Of a DNA stretch of 52,426 nt, positions 40,707-48,217 are shown in pieces. The DNA comes from a virus. Positions within the stretch are counted from its first letter, which is position 1; the number at the start of each line of letters is the position of its first letter. The stretch spans positions 1 to 52,426 of the IMG/VR virus record IMGVR_UViG_3300010885_006641. One strand, written 5' to 3'. Position numbers and translations under genes: made by a program. Below the pieces are notes generated by a model. The model saw only the letters and a program-made list of their open reading frames with translations, did no database searches and was not told where the DNA came from.

Positions 40707-40955
40707 TTAAACATCATCGTTGGGGTTAAAATCAAACTCTACTTGCGCAGTATTAACATCATATATTTGCGCTATTGGTACATCTCCGTTCATCTTACGT
40801 ATAGCTTCTTCCGTTTCGCTCAGCTTAAAGCGGTATACACCACCTACCTTGAGCGCAGGAATATCACCATTCCGAATCCACGAACGCACAGTCGAGATAG
40901 ATACTGCAAAATATCTTGCTACCTCTTCAAGCGGTACGAAAGCTTCTTCAGCCAT
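40707..40955 (-). CDS. Excisionase/MerR-like helix-turn-helix protein
   Basis: The 82-residue protein has a winged-helix of the excisionase (HTH_17) type at residues 6-50: FVPLEEVARYFAVSISTVRS then WIRNGDIPALKVGGVYRFKL. The acidic tail (VEFDFNPNDDV) is typical of small DNA-binding adaptors. With no integrase in the window, a regulatory role (transcription of the replication genes) is as likely as excision. It overlaps the preceding gene by 8 nt. Confidence 0.8.
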   Translation of the reverse strand: MAEEAFVPLEEVARYFAVSISTVRSWIRNGDIPALKVGGVYRFKLSETEEAIRKMNGDVPIAQIYDVNTAQVEFDFNPNDDV

Positions 40956-41370
40956 TTTTGCTCCTTCTAACAGTTACAGAATACTCACTGTTAGCATTAA
41001 GCCCGGGGGGTAGTACATCAGGGTTGTTTTCAAGAAAGGTCTTCATGTTGCCTTGGTGTAGGCGCTTCTCTAACAACTCTGGGGCTTGATGCTCAAGAAT
41101 AAACTTGCCCATAGAATCCCAATCGGTAGTCGTATAAGTTGTGCGAGTAGTACGAATGAGCGTACCGAACTCGGTGCTAATACTCGTAGCGTTGATGGAT
41201 TTCATATGTTCAAGAATCGCGGACTTCACTGCTTTCATAGACTCATCGATCTTAGCGATCTGCGCTTCTAGGTCTGCGGAAAGTTCGGCTTTCTTATCGC
41301 GCATCTTGATATATACGCGGGTGAGTTTTTCGAGGGGAACATTACCCTCATCGGACGTGCTGTCTGACAT
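40948..41370 (-). CDS. Conserved phage replication-operon protein
   Basis: ATG 41370 is preceded by GGAGAATGGT (good Shine-Dalgarno); a farther ATG at 41382 lacks one. The 140-residue product has a coiled-coil start (LEKLTRVYIKMRDKKAELSA), then FGTLIRTTRTTYTTTDWDSM and APELLEKRLHQGNMKTFLEN followed by a Pro-Gly-rich end. I recognise this arrangement from several podovirus-like phages, always near nucleases and the polymerase. No biochemical function is known to me; a role in DNA-end protection or recombination is a guess. Confidence 0.75.
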   Translation of the reverse strand: MSDSTSDEGNVPLEKLTRVYIKMRDKKAELSADLEAQIAKIDESMKAVKSAILEHMKSINATSISTEFGTLIRTTRTTYTTTDWDSMGKFILEHQAPELLEKRLHQGNMKTFLENNPDVLPPGLNANSEYSVTVRRSKNG

Positions 41371-41448
41371 ACCATTCTCCATTAAGTTATGTAGCTGAGC
41401 CTTATGGCTTTCTAACTACGAGTTGCAAATCTACTATCAAAGTCTATC

Positions 41449-42987
41449 TTAGTCAAGCAAATCTTTGTAAAGATCGACTAATTTTTCGTGGTGGTCTATC
41501 TTTGTATCTAACATTTTATATAGGTGTTTCTCTGCATTTGACCCCTGTAAACGTACTACAGTGACCGGATGTTTCTGCCCTGCTCGGTGCGCCCGTGCGT
41601 TTGCTTGGGCATAAATTTCTAAGCTAGGGGTCGGCCCCCACCAAATGATTGTATCCGCAGCCGTTAAGGTTACCCCATGTGCGGCAGCTTGTGGTTGAAT
41701 AATTAGCACCCGAGGATCAGGTGCAGTCTGAAAGTTCCTAAAGATTTCGGCACGGCGACCCGCAGATACTTCCCCGCTTATAATCTCAGTGCTGAACCCA
41801 TCCTCCTGCAACTTTGAGGACAGTAATTGTATCGTGTGTTTGAACGGTACGAAGATAATAATTTTTTGTTTAGTCTCATCAATGACTTCTCGCATCACTT
41901 TATATCTAGCGCTGATATCGAATTCCAGAGTTTCCCCCGAATCTGAATACACTGCGCCACAAGATATTTGTAGTAGCTTGCTTAACCCTACTGCTGCATT
42001 CACTGCTGTGACTTGCTCACCCGCTGCTTGAACTACTAACTGTTTCCGTAGTGCCTCATAGTACTTCTTCTGCTGCGGGGTAAGCTCTACCACCCGTGTC
42101 ACATACGTCATGTCAGGCAAGTCTAAGCACTCTTCCTTGGTATATCGAATCGCGGGTTGCAATGCCTCGAATACAATCTTGTCTGCGTTAGAACGCACCG
42201 ACCACTTAAACTGGGTTATCTTGTACATCACCATGTCTTTGAATGACCCTGCATACTTGGGCACACCCGACGGGTTAACAAGTTTAGCTAAACCATACGC
42301 ATCTACTGGGGACTGCGCCGCAGGTGTACCCGTCATCATCCATAGCCATGTCTCAGGCTTCAAGATCTTATTGAGTGTCTTCCATCGAGTAGTCGCTACA
42401 TTCTTATATGCGTTAGCCTCATCGATAATAACTAGGTCAAACCCACCCTCAGCAATAGTATCTTTGACGATCTCTACGCCGTCATAGTTAATGATGACGA
42501 ACTCAGCATCGGAGTTAATAATCTGTAGTCGCTTCTCACGTGACCCATATGCGATGTCTACTTTGCGGTGCATTGCTAGCTTGAATAAATCGGCACGCCA
42601 TGCGCTGTCCATAATAGACAAAGGGCAGATCACCAGTGCACGTTTGATTCGGCCTATACTCATCAAGTAATCTGTTGCCCATATGACCGATCCGGTTTTG
42701 CCAGTACCCTGCTCATTTAAGCAGAATGCCCTACGGTGCAGGGTTAAAAACGCCGCTGTCTCCCGTTGATGGTCAAACGGTTTATACGCACCGGGCCACT
42801 TGTAGTCTTTAAGTATGGGAGAAGGCACATCCTTGATCTTGAGATTTTTAAGTACCTGAGCTTCGTCTAGGCCCCAGTGCACAACAACCTCATTCTCGTT
42901 AACTTGTTTACTCTTTGGTATAACTGTCGTAACTTTTCCGGGGTTACGTAGCTTAAGTAGTAGTGCTTTATTCGCTACGATTTCCAT
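41449..42987 (-). CDS. SNF2-family DEAD-like helicase/ATPase
   Basis: The 512-residue protein has all main SF2/SNF2 motifs: NEQGTGKTGS (Walker A, residues 91-100), LVIIDEANAYK (DEAx, 185-195), MMTGTP (217-222), the C-terminal lobe (KIIIFVPFKHTIQLL) and motif VI QANARAHRAGQ near residue 465. SNF2 proteins translocate along duplex DNA; phages carry them near replication and recombination genes. The length is that of a two-domain core without accessory domains. A 20-nt overlap joins it to the upstream 65-aa gene. No obvious nuclease fusion. Confidence 0.9.
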   Translation of the reverse strand: MEIVANKALLLKLRNPGKVTTVIPKSKQVNENEVVVHWGLDEAQVLKNLKIKDVPSPILKDYKWPGAYKPFDHQRETAAFLTLHRRAFCLNEQGTGKTGSVIWATDYLMSIGRIKRALVICPLSIMDSAWRADLFKLAMHRKVDIAYGSREKRLQIINSDAEFVIINYDGVEIVKDTIAEGGFDLVIIDEANAYKNVATTRWKTLNKILKPETWLWMMTGTPAAQSPVDAYGLAKLVNPSGVPKYAGSFKDMVMYKITQFKWSVRSNADKIVFEALQPAIRYTKEECLDLPDMTYVTRVVELTPQQKKYYEALRKQLVVQAAGEQVTAVNAAVGLSKLLQISCGAVYSDSGETLEFDISARYKVMREVIDETKQKIIIFVPFKHTIQLLSSKLQEDGFSTEIISGEVSAGRRAEIFRNFQTAPDPRVLIIQPQAAAHGVTLTAADTIIWWGPTPSLEIYAQANARAHRAGQKHPVTVVRLQGSNAEKHLYKMLDTKIDHHEKLVDLYKDLLD

Positions 42988-43165
42988 TAGTATCCTCTAA
43001 TTGCCACAATAGTAATGTGCGGTTAGTTTGTAGTTCTTTTATCTCTGTTTTGTATCTAGCGCATAGATCACGTAGGCGTTTAATCTCTAGCTGATGCCTA
43101 CGGTATTCCTTAATTAAGTCCCGTCTGCACATCGTTTCTTCTGCTGTAAGTGTTCTTAGTCTCAT
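42968..43165 (-). CDS. Small coiled-coil protein
   Basis: The 65-residue product is a charged helical protein (EETMCRRDLIKEYRRHQLEI, then LRDLCARYKTEIKELQTNRT) with many Leu/Arg/Glu heptads. GGAG (spacing 5) precedes ATG 43165. Its 3' end overlaps the helicase start by 20 nt, so it is co-translated and could be a helicase accessory factor, which is inference from position. Confidence 0.65.
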   Translation of the reverse strand: MRLRTLTAEETMCRRDLIKEYRRHQLEIKRLRDLCARYKTEIKELQTNRTLLLWQLEDTNGNRSE

Positions 43166-43196
43166 CTAATCTCCATTCTCCAAACAAGCAGTAATA

Positions 43197-43221
43197 GAGC
43201 AAAAGCGGTGTCCGCTTGCTC
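43197..43221. promoter_or_regulatory. Bulged hairpin in intergenic gap
   Basis: GAGCAA-(AA)-AGCGG-type left arm and CCGCTTGCTC right arm pair around TGT with a 2-nt bulge. The gap 43166-43247 holds no gene I can support. No T tract, so it is not a clear terminator; it may be an RNA-processing or operator site. Confidence 0.45.
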
Positions 43222-43247
43222 CTACCTACTGCAACTACAACTACTAC

Positions 43248-43496
43248 TTATTTCTTTTTTGTTTTGCCGTTACGTGAACGGTTGACGCTCGGTGAAACTA
43301 GGCGTAGACCATCACTGTTCTTACCGCCTTTACTCAACATCTTTACATGATCGATATCTTTACCAGTCCGATCAATTCCTTTCTTGTCATACTCTCTACG
43401 TGCACGTTGGCGCTCCATGCGCTTCTCGTGTTCGCCACGTTCCAACTGCTGTTGGTACTCTTTCTTGTGTGGTCTTGGCTTGTTAACGTAAGGCAT
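43248..43496 (-). CDS. HNH endonuclease-like protein
   Basis: The 82-residue product starts at ATG 43496 (GGAAGAAG upstream; TAATG overlap with the preceding nuclease gene). It is very basic, with GKDIDHVKMLSKGGKNSDGL then RLVSPSVNRSRN: the DH at the core, the following Asn and the SVNRSRN end form an HNH (His-Me finger) motif. In many podovirus-like phages a similar HNH protein lies beside replication genes and may help DNA processing or packaging. It is shorter than typical homing HNH enzymes. A selfish role is possible but no DNA-recognition module is seen. Confidence 0.7.
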   Translation of the reverse strand: MPYVNKPRPHKKEYQQQLERGEHEKRMERQRARREYDKKGIDRTGKDIDHVKMLSKGGKNSDGLRLVSPSVNRSRNGKTKKK

Positions 43497-44164
43497 TAGC
43501 TTCTTCCGTTGTGAGGACAGTCCAATACTAAACAATGCGCCCGGCAAAGTCCACTAGGGCGCGGATTCCACACATCGTTCTTATACGCTGCGTTCATGCG
43601 GTTGTATTCCTTCAACCACTTAGTCCAGAACTTATCTTGATTCTCAGCCATGTATGAACTCTTAATAAAGTTCTTACTGATCACAAACAATAGCCCTGCC
43701 TTCACCTTCTTAACCTGTGGGAAGTGCTTAAACACCGCCATCGCCATCAACTCTAACTGATCTGTATCAGCATACTTAGCAGATTTGCCCGTCTTGTAGT
43801 CTACGCACCGTGCCTCATCGCCGTTGATAATCAGTAAGTCAGCAATACCCCGCCACCATCTATCTGGTGCGTTAAAGTCGCAAGGCTCTAGGTTCTCAGT
43901 CAGTGCCATCTCATGCTCACATAACTTCTCACCCGGGAACCTCGCTAGATTATCGAGGGTATCCTTGATAAACGAAAACTGTGGGGGTAGTGGTGTACCG
44001 TCTCTAATGTAATATTCTGCTGCTGAGTGGAACAACTTACCGTACCGTGTTGCCTCCGTCTCAGGTTCTGACACATCTTTTAATACCCGTAAGTGATAGT
44101 ACTTCTTAGGGCACTGGTCAAACATCTTAATAGATGAATAAGACCATGTTGGGTTAGCAGTCAC
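43496..44164 (-). CDS. PD-(D/E)XK nuclease with Fe-S-type cysteines (Cas4/RecB-like)
   Basis: I choose GTG 44164 (GGAG 9 nt upstream) rather than GTG 44191, giving 222 residues. WSYSSIKMFDQCPKKYYHLR at the start and GIADLLIINGDEARCVDYKT then GKSAKY contain the nuclease core: Asp in GIAD and Asp/Lys in VDYKT. A single Cys in FDQCPKK plus CRAHC and a further Cys (LVLDCPHNG) at the C-terminus match the four Cys of an Fe-S cluster in Cas4/AddB-type nucleases. The role is probably 5'-exonuclease/recombination. It overlaps the polymerase by 11 nt and its TAA overlaps the HNH ATG. Confidence 0.85.
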   Translation of the reverse strand: MTANPTWSYSSIKMFDQCPKKYYHLRVLKDVSEPETEATRYGKLFHSAAEYYIRDGTPLPPQFSFIKDTLDNLARFPGEKLCEHEMALTENLEPCDFNAPDRWWRGIADLLIINGDEARCVDYKTGKSAKYADTDQLELMAMAVFKHFPQVKKVKAGLLFVISKNFIKSSYMAENQDKFWTKWLKEYNRMNAAYKNDVWNPRPSGLCRAHCLVLDCPHNGRS

Positions 44165-45986
44165 CGTATGATTCTCCGTATCCACTCTCACAATTAACGG
44201 GCAAGCCTGTCGCCCACTCAGGAGTCCATCGCATACATTCTTCTACATATGCTTGGGCTTCCTTAATATCTTCTTTCTTCACTATACACGCAATCGCATC
44301 ATGCACTGTTAAGACTACACTATATTTCTTAGCGATCTTTAACATTTGTTCCCCGATGATACATCGAGCGATAGCTTGACATACATTCTCAATAACTTTA
44401 CCCCCATATATCTTGTTCATACCTGCACGGGTCTTATATACATATTGGGTCTTATTACCCTCTGTAGCCTCGGTAGTCAATCCGTCATACCGCATTAATA
44501 ACCCGCTAGGTAGCTGTATCGCATTCTCTTTAGGTATTATACGTAGTACACCTTTTTTACCTAAAGGTGCGCTCATCTTTCTAGTCAGTGCATTTAACAC
44601 AACCTGTGCTTCCTTCCACAACCCTACAATATAGGGGTAAGTCTCACGGTACACATCGATAATATGTTCGGCTTCTTCTGCGCTAATCTCTGCACCAAAC
44701 GTCTTAAGCTGTGCGCGGAACTTAATCGCGCCCATGCCGTACCCTGCGCCTAGAATCGTTGTCTTACCTACAAACCGTTCCTCTTTAGTAATCTGATCTA
44801 TGGGCTTATTGTAGATAGCACTCGCCATGATCTTATAAACATCTTCACCCTTAGCGAATGCCTCGACTAAATCATCCTGCCCTGCAAACCATGCCAACAC
44901 ACGCGCTTCAATTTGGCTAGAATCGGCATCGATAATGTAGTGTCCATCCGGGGCTACGATAGCTTTCTTTAACCTATTACCATTAGCCCCACGCGAAGGT
45001 AAGTTCTGCAAGTTTAAGCTGTCACTCCCACCCCAACGCCCAGTGTGTGCCGCGTAGTATTTCAAGGGAACAGGCATCAATCCTCGTCTAGCAATGTTGA
45101 TGAACCGTTCAGTCCTTGTTTCTTCAAGCGTAGACTTTGTACCTAACCGCGCTGAAACTAACGCTTGCACCCGCACATCTGGGTGTTCGGCTAGAGTTTT
45201 AAACTCTTCATCGTTCTTAGCTAAAGCGTATGTCTCTTTACCTGTGGCGGAGCTGATCTTAATTGGGGGTTCAACACCTAAACTTCTTAACAGGTCAGCA
45301 AACTTCGGGTTGCTGGCTAAGTCCTCTTTAGATACACCTGCGCTATTTAACAATGCTTGCTTCTTATCCCGCACTTCTTCTAGGTGCATATCAAGCAGGG
45401 GTAGGTTTAAATCTAGTTTCGGCTCAACGAACATACGCAGGGTCAAGTCAATTAACTTCATTTCCTGTTTAGGAAAACCCTTCGCTATCATTGCGTTAAA
45501 CAAACTATAGGTTAGCTCTACATCATTGATACAATAATCACCGTATCGACTCAGTTCTTCATCAGTAAAATCCACCCGGCGCTTGCCTGACGCTGCCAAT
45601 ACTTCTGTGCCTTTCTGCCCTAACTTATACCGCTCAGCTAATGCGGAAAGACTGCCACCCACCTCAACCCCGTGCAGTGCACGCCCCATGCACAATGTGT
45701 CTGCATAGACTCGTGGCTTAATCCCTACTACTTGCGACATGATGAACCCATCGAACATAGTGTTATGTGCGATCATCATAGAATCGTGCCAAGGATAGTA
45801 TTCTAAAAACTCCCTAATCTGTGTGAGCGTACCGCTAGCCCATTCGGTTTCACCGTCATTAAGTTTGACTGCCACACCAATAATTTCGAACTGCCTATCC
45901 CTGACATATTCTTCTGTTGTCATCTTAGATAGACTGAAAGTACTCTTGTCATAGTACGTTTCAAAATCTATTGTTAGTAAGTTCAT
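44154..45986 (-). CDS. DNA polymerase, family A (with 3'-5' exonuclease domain)
   Basis: 610 residues. Exonuclease motifs are intact: DFE (Asp7, Glu9), AHNTMFD (Asp79) and YCIND (Tyr151, Asp155). Polymerase motif A is DSSQIEAR (Asp355, Glu360), motif B is RFVGKTTILGAGYG (Arg404, Lys408, Leu412, Tyr416) and motif C is VHD (His562, Asp563). Aligned to E. coli Pol I, Leu412 replaces Phe762. It is a replicative phage polymerase of compact T7-like size, lacking the 5'-3' exonuclease of bacterial Pol I. It overlaps its neighbours (ATGA to the LuxR-type gene; 11 nt to the nuclease). Confidence 0.95.
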   Translation of the reverse strand: MNLLTIDFETYYDKSTFSLSKMTTEEYVRDRQFEIIGVAVKLNDGETEWASGTLTQIREFLEYYPWHDSMMIAHNTMFDGFIMSQVVGIKPRVYADTLCMGRALHGVEVGGSLSALAERYKLGQKGTEVLAASGKRRVDFTDEELSRYGDYCINDVELTYSLFNAMIAKGFPKQEMKLIDLTLRMFVEPKLDLNLPLLDMHLEEVRDKKQALLNSAGVSKEDLASNPKFADLLRSLGVEPPIKISSATGKETYALAKNDEEFKTLAEHPDVRVQALVSARLGTKSTLEETRTERFINIARRGLMPVPLKYYAAHTGRWGGSDSLNLQNLPSRGANGNRLKKAIVAPDGHYIIDADSSQIEARVLAWFAGQDDLVEAFAKGEDVYKIMASAIYNKPIDQITKEERFVGKTTILGAGYGMGAIKFRAQLKTFGAEISAEEAEHIIDVYRETYPYIVGLWKEAQVVLNALTRKMSAPLGKKGVLRIIPKENAIQLPSGLLMRYDGLTTEATEGNKTQYVYKTRAGMNKIYGGKVIENVCQAIARCIIGEQMLKIAKKYSVVLTVHDAIACIVKKEDIKEAQAYVEECMRWTPEWATGLPVNCESGYGESYGDC

Positions 45987-46321
45987 TTCGTTTCCTGTTG
46001 TTCTGTTTTAACGTACATGGCTTCCCAAGTTTTATCTGGTTGCTTTGTAATAAATACAACCCCCAATATCTTGTCGCCCTTTCTTTTAACCCACCCAAAA
46101 GGTTTTGACTCAAGATCAGTGGGCAATTCAACCTTTTTGTTTTGAGATGAAAACGCTACCAACTGCTGCCTATTCTGCACGTGATATGCTTTAAACAGTT
46201 TAGATACGTGGGTTTTAACTGTTGATTCTGTCATGCCCAAACGTGCACCAATTTGTTTATTGCTTAACCCTCGCTGAATCCATAACAAAACATCTTCTTG
46301 GCGCTTTGTTAGCTTAATCAA
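45983..46321 (-). CDS. LuxR-type (GerE) helix-turn-helix regulator
   Basis: 112 residues starting with TTG (46321) preceded by GGAGAAGG; the first downstream ATG is too far in. Residues 4-58 form a LuxR/GerE HTH: LTKRQEDVLLWIQRGLSNKQ, then IGARLGMTESTVKTHVSKLF and the NRQQLVAF end. There is no receiver or autoinducer domain; the remaining 50 residues (KPFGWVKRKGDKILGVVFIT) form a small beta-rich tail. LuxR-type regulators are uncommon in lytic phage replication operons. It lies immediately upstream of the polymerase (ATGA overlap), so it is co-transcribed and could regulate phage or host genes. The target is unknown. Confidence 0.85.
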   Translation of the reverse strand: MIKLTKRQEDVLLWIQRGLSNKQIGARLGMTESTVKTHVSKLFKAYHVQNRQQLVAFSSQNKKVELPTDLESKPFGWVKRKGDKILGVVFITKQPDKTWEAMYVKTEQQETK

Positions 46322-46536
46322 TTAGCCTTCTCTCCCGTGTTTCCTATCGACTTAATGCACATGCGCAATGCTTCTTTTATTAGCGGGTCAGCACAAACTG
46401 CATGCATTTCTTCGCATACCTTAATTGCTTCTTCCCGTTCAAACCTTTGAGCATCCATCCAACACTTCCTCATGTGGGTCTTACCAAAGTACAAAGACCT
46501 AGGGTCAAACTGTTTAAACCACTCATCAAATATCAT
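46318..46536 (-). CDS. Hypothetical helical protein
   Basis: The 72-residue protein begins MIFDEWFKQFDPRSLYFG and has a helical C-terminus with three Cys (KVCEEMHAVCADPLIKEALR then MCIKS). The 5' end overlaps the preceding zinc-ribbon gene by 11 nt and the TGA overlaps the TTG start of the LuxR-type gene. I do not recognise a family. Confidence 0.7.
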   Translation of the reverse strand: MIFDEWFKQFDPRSLYFGKTHMRKCWMDAQRFEREEAIKVCEEMHAVCADPLIKEALRMCIKSIGNTGEKAN

Positions 46537-46684
46537 TGTTAACCTCTGAGGAATGCTTGATCTCCTGCAATTCTTCTACCTCGTGCAGTGCTTGATGGTG
46601 CTGTTCGCACTCGCAGCCGATAATGAATCCGTGATAGTTAAATCCTAATGTGCCACCGCAGTGTTTACAGATGTTGTCTTTCAT
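46526..46684 (-). CDS. Small zinc-ribbon protein (52 aa)
   Basis: The product begins MKDNICKHCGGTLGFNYHGF and continues with GCECEQHHQALHEVEE: a CxxC-x17-CxC metal site with neighbouring His. ATG 46684 has AAGGAG 8 nt upstream and overlaps the TGA of the 75-aa gene (ATGA); the gene overlaps the next one by 11 nt. It is one of several tiny metal-binding proteins in this operon, possibly nucleic-acid binding or host-directed. Function unknown. Confidence 0.8.
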   Translation of the reverse strand: MKDNICKHCGGTLGFNYHGFIIGCECEQHHQALHEVEELQEIKHSSEVNNDI

Positions 46685-46908
46685 GTGTTTAACTCCTTAA
46701 GCCGTGATGTTATATCCTTAACAAAATCTACTACGTCTTCAATGTGGATGTTGCCGTCTTTCTCTGACCAGAAACTGTGCAGTGCATCGATCTCATCATC
46801 TGGCATATCTACCCATTCTTTCGGCAGTGGTGAACCGGATACTCGATAACATTCTTCACGCCACAATTCCATTCGTTTCCTATTGTGCTCACACTTGGGG
46901 CAGATCAC
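46681..46908 (-). CDS. Small Cys-containing phage protein
   Basis: GTG 46908 is chosen: AAAGGAGGAAGG is an exceptionally strong Shine-Dalgarno 7 nt upstream, and the GTG overlaps the previous TGA (GTGA). An ATG at 46932 gives 8 more residues but lies inside the upstream gene. The 75-residue product begins MICPKCEHNRKRMELWREEC (Cys pair followed by a basic helix) and ends in an acidic helix (EDVVDFVKDITSRLKELNT). Looks like a half zinc finger with a coiled coil; function unknown. Confidence 0.75.
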   Translation of the reverse strand: MICPKCEHNRKRMELWREECYRVSGSPLPKEWVDMPDDEIDALHSFWSEKDGNIHIEDVVDFVKDITSRLKELNT

Positions 46909-47096
46909 GAACCTTCCTCCTTTATTACGCATTTATATGCTATACGGTACGGAAACCCTACGCCTTGTCTAAGTGATTCAGTAGCCATTCTGCTACTCGC
47001 AGCCACGCACGAAGATTCACTTCGGTGTTCTTGTACTAGCATCCATTCATATGTGTTGTGCTGTGTCAATCCAAAAACCATTAACAAGTAAATCAT
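46905..47096 (-). CDS. Small secreted-type or membrane-anchored protein
   Basis: The 63-residue protein has a short hydrophobic start (MIYLLMVFGLTQ) that could be a signal-like or membrane-inserting segment, followed by YEWMLVQEHRSESSCVAASS and a Tyr/Cys-rich end (YRIAYKCVIKEEGS). The start overlaps the DUF3310 stop (ATGA) and its TGA overlaps the GTG of the next gene. Two Cys (VAASS region and YKCV) could form a disulfide if exported. Function unknown. Confidence 0.7.
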   Translation of the reverse strand: MIYLLMVFGLTQHNTYEWMLVQEHRSESSCVAASSRMATESLRQGVGFPYRIAYKCVIKEEGS

Positions 47097-47431
47097 TTGT
47101 TCCTCACCTCGTCTAACTTCATCTGATAATGTCGGGCTTTATCTACATCTTCCTGTGCTGCACCTTTACGCCCTGCCCGTAAAACATATTTAAGGTAGTT
47201 ACCCTTCAAGAACCCGATAAACTCTTCGTGCGTTAGCAAGTTCTCCATCGCTTCCCACGGTTGAATCAACATGTCTTTATAGTGTGAACCACCCACCTGC
47301 ATATCATCCGCTTTTTGTATCTCATCCGCTTTCACTGTCTTACCCTTTTGATTAAGTTCACGCTCTGCATCCCGCCCCGCCCAGAACCCAACTGCGTAGG
47401 CTTTCGCACATGTAGGGTCGTTTGGATTCAT
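47093..47431 (-). CDS. DUF3310 family protein
   Basis: The 112-residue protein has the DUF3310 core in its second half: VGGSHYKDMLIQPWEAMENL, then FIGFLKGNYLKYVLRAGRKG and DVDKARHYQMKL. The 'GGSHY' and 'YxxRAGxKG...DxxKAxHYxxxL' motifs identify the family, found in many phages (it has been annotated as nucleotide-kinase-like, a link I do not consider proven). The first 40 residues are variable. ATG 47431 follows a 7-nt gap from the preceding stop. Confidence 0.9.
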   Translation of the reverse strand: MNPNDPTCAKAYAVGFWAGRDAERELNQKGKTVKADEIQKADDMQVGGSHYKDMLIQPWEAMENLLTHEEFIGFLKGNYLKYVLRAGRKGAAQEDVDKARHYQMKLDEVRNK

Positions 47432-47438
47432 TTCTTAA

Positions 47439-47927
47439 TCACCCCAATGCTTTAGAAAGTTTACCTTCAAGGTACTCAACCACTGCTTCCGAGTTCAGAT
47501 ACATGATCTTGGCTTGGTCTAGTTCATTTTGCGCACGGTACAACAATGCTCGTGCACTTACTAACTCGTTACATACTTGTGCATACTTCTCGCTAAGTTC
47601 TTTATGGTGGCGTTGCCATACGCGTACATCGTCTGCGGGTTTAGCTTTCACTTTTTTTGTTTTCACTGCATCAATATTTTTAAGTAGTCCAACGTGGGGG
47701 TTTGGGGCGTGCCCTTTAATATCTTGGTACGTGATATTCGACGTGTCGATTTTAGAATCTCCGTCAGTGACCACTAACAAGTTCCACCCCTTCTTTTTAG
47801 CTTGTGAGCGCAATACGTAAATGCGCTTCTTGTCGATACCTAACTGCTCAGCCATAGCTTCGGGGGTCATGTCAGGCTGTGCTTTCATTAGCTCTGCTAC
47901 TCGGGATAATTGTGATTGCTTCTTCAT
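47439..47927 (-). CDS. Helix-turn-helix/coiled-coil protein
   Basis: The 162-residue protein starts with a plausible HTH: MTPEAMAEQLGIDKKRIYVL (residues 20-39) followed by a basic wing (SQAKKKGWNLLVV). The C-terminal half is a coiled coil (LSEKYAQVCNELVSARALLY and NELDQAKIMYLNSEAVVEYL). A small DNA-binding regulator or clamp-like factor is plausible. The ATG overlaps the TGA of the VRR-NUC gene (ATGA). I cannot identify a specific family. Confidence 0.65.
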   Translation of the reverse strand: MKKQSQLSRVAELMKAQPDMTPEAMAEQLGIDKKRIYVLRSQAKKKGWNLLVVTDGDSKIDTSNITYQDIKGHAPNPHVGLLKNIDAVKTKKVKAKPADDVRVWQRHHKELSEKYAQVCNELVSARALLYRAQNELDQAKIMYLNSEAVVEYLEGKLSKALG

Positions 47928-48217
47928 GATGCCTGTTCCTTTAGTTTATTATAGAGTGTTTCTACATCTTCTTCGCGGACTACCATTGCTATACCACCTG
48001 CATCAAACAACTTATTTAAGTTCTGCTCCTGCAATAGTGTTAGCTTACCGCGTCCTGCCTTTGTTTCTATACCGATGAATCTTCCGTTGTAACATACTAG
48101 AAAGTCAGGTGCGCCTTGTGTTCCATACCCACCTGTGACGGGCATAACATAGTACGCACCCAACTCATCTAACACTGCACGGACGGCCTTCTTAACCTTA
48201 CTCTCTGGGGTCGCCAT
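47924..48217 (-). CDS. VRR-NUC domain nuclease
   Basis: ATG 48217 (AAGGAAGAAG upstream) gives 97 residues. The VRR-NUC/PD-(D/E)XK core is clear: VTGGYGTQGAPDFLVCYNGR, then FIGIETKAGRGKLTLLQEQN, with the Asp in APDF and Glu-x-Lys in ETK as catalytic residues. Stand-alone VRR-NUC proteins in phages are structure-specific nucleases that can cut Holliday junctions or flaps (known for the family), so it may resolve replication intermediates. It overlaps the upstream gene by 20 nt and the next by 4 nt. Confidence 0.9.
   Translation of the reverse strand: MATPESKVKKAVRAVLDELGAYYVMPVTGGYGTQGAPDFLVCYNGRFIGIETKAGRGKLTLLQEQNLNKLFDAGGIAMVVREEDVETLYNKLKEQAS

Noticed and set aside
40707-40955. Lysogeny module (excisionase)
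   Set aside because: The HTH is excisionase-like but no integrase, attachment site or repressor is visible, so a temperate lifestyle cannot be claimed.
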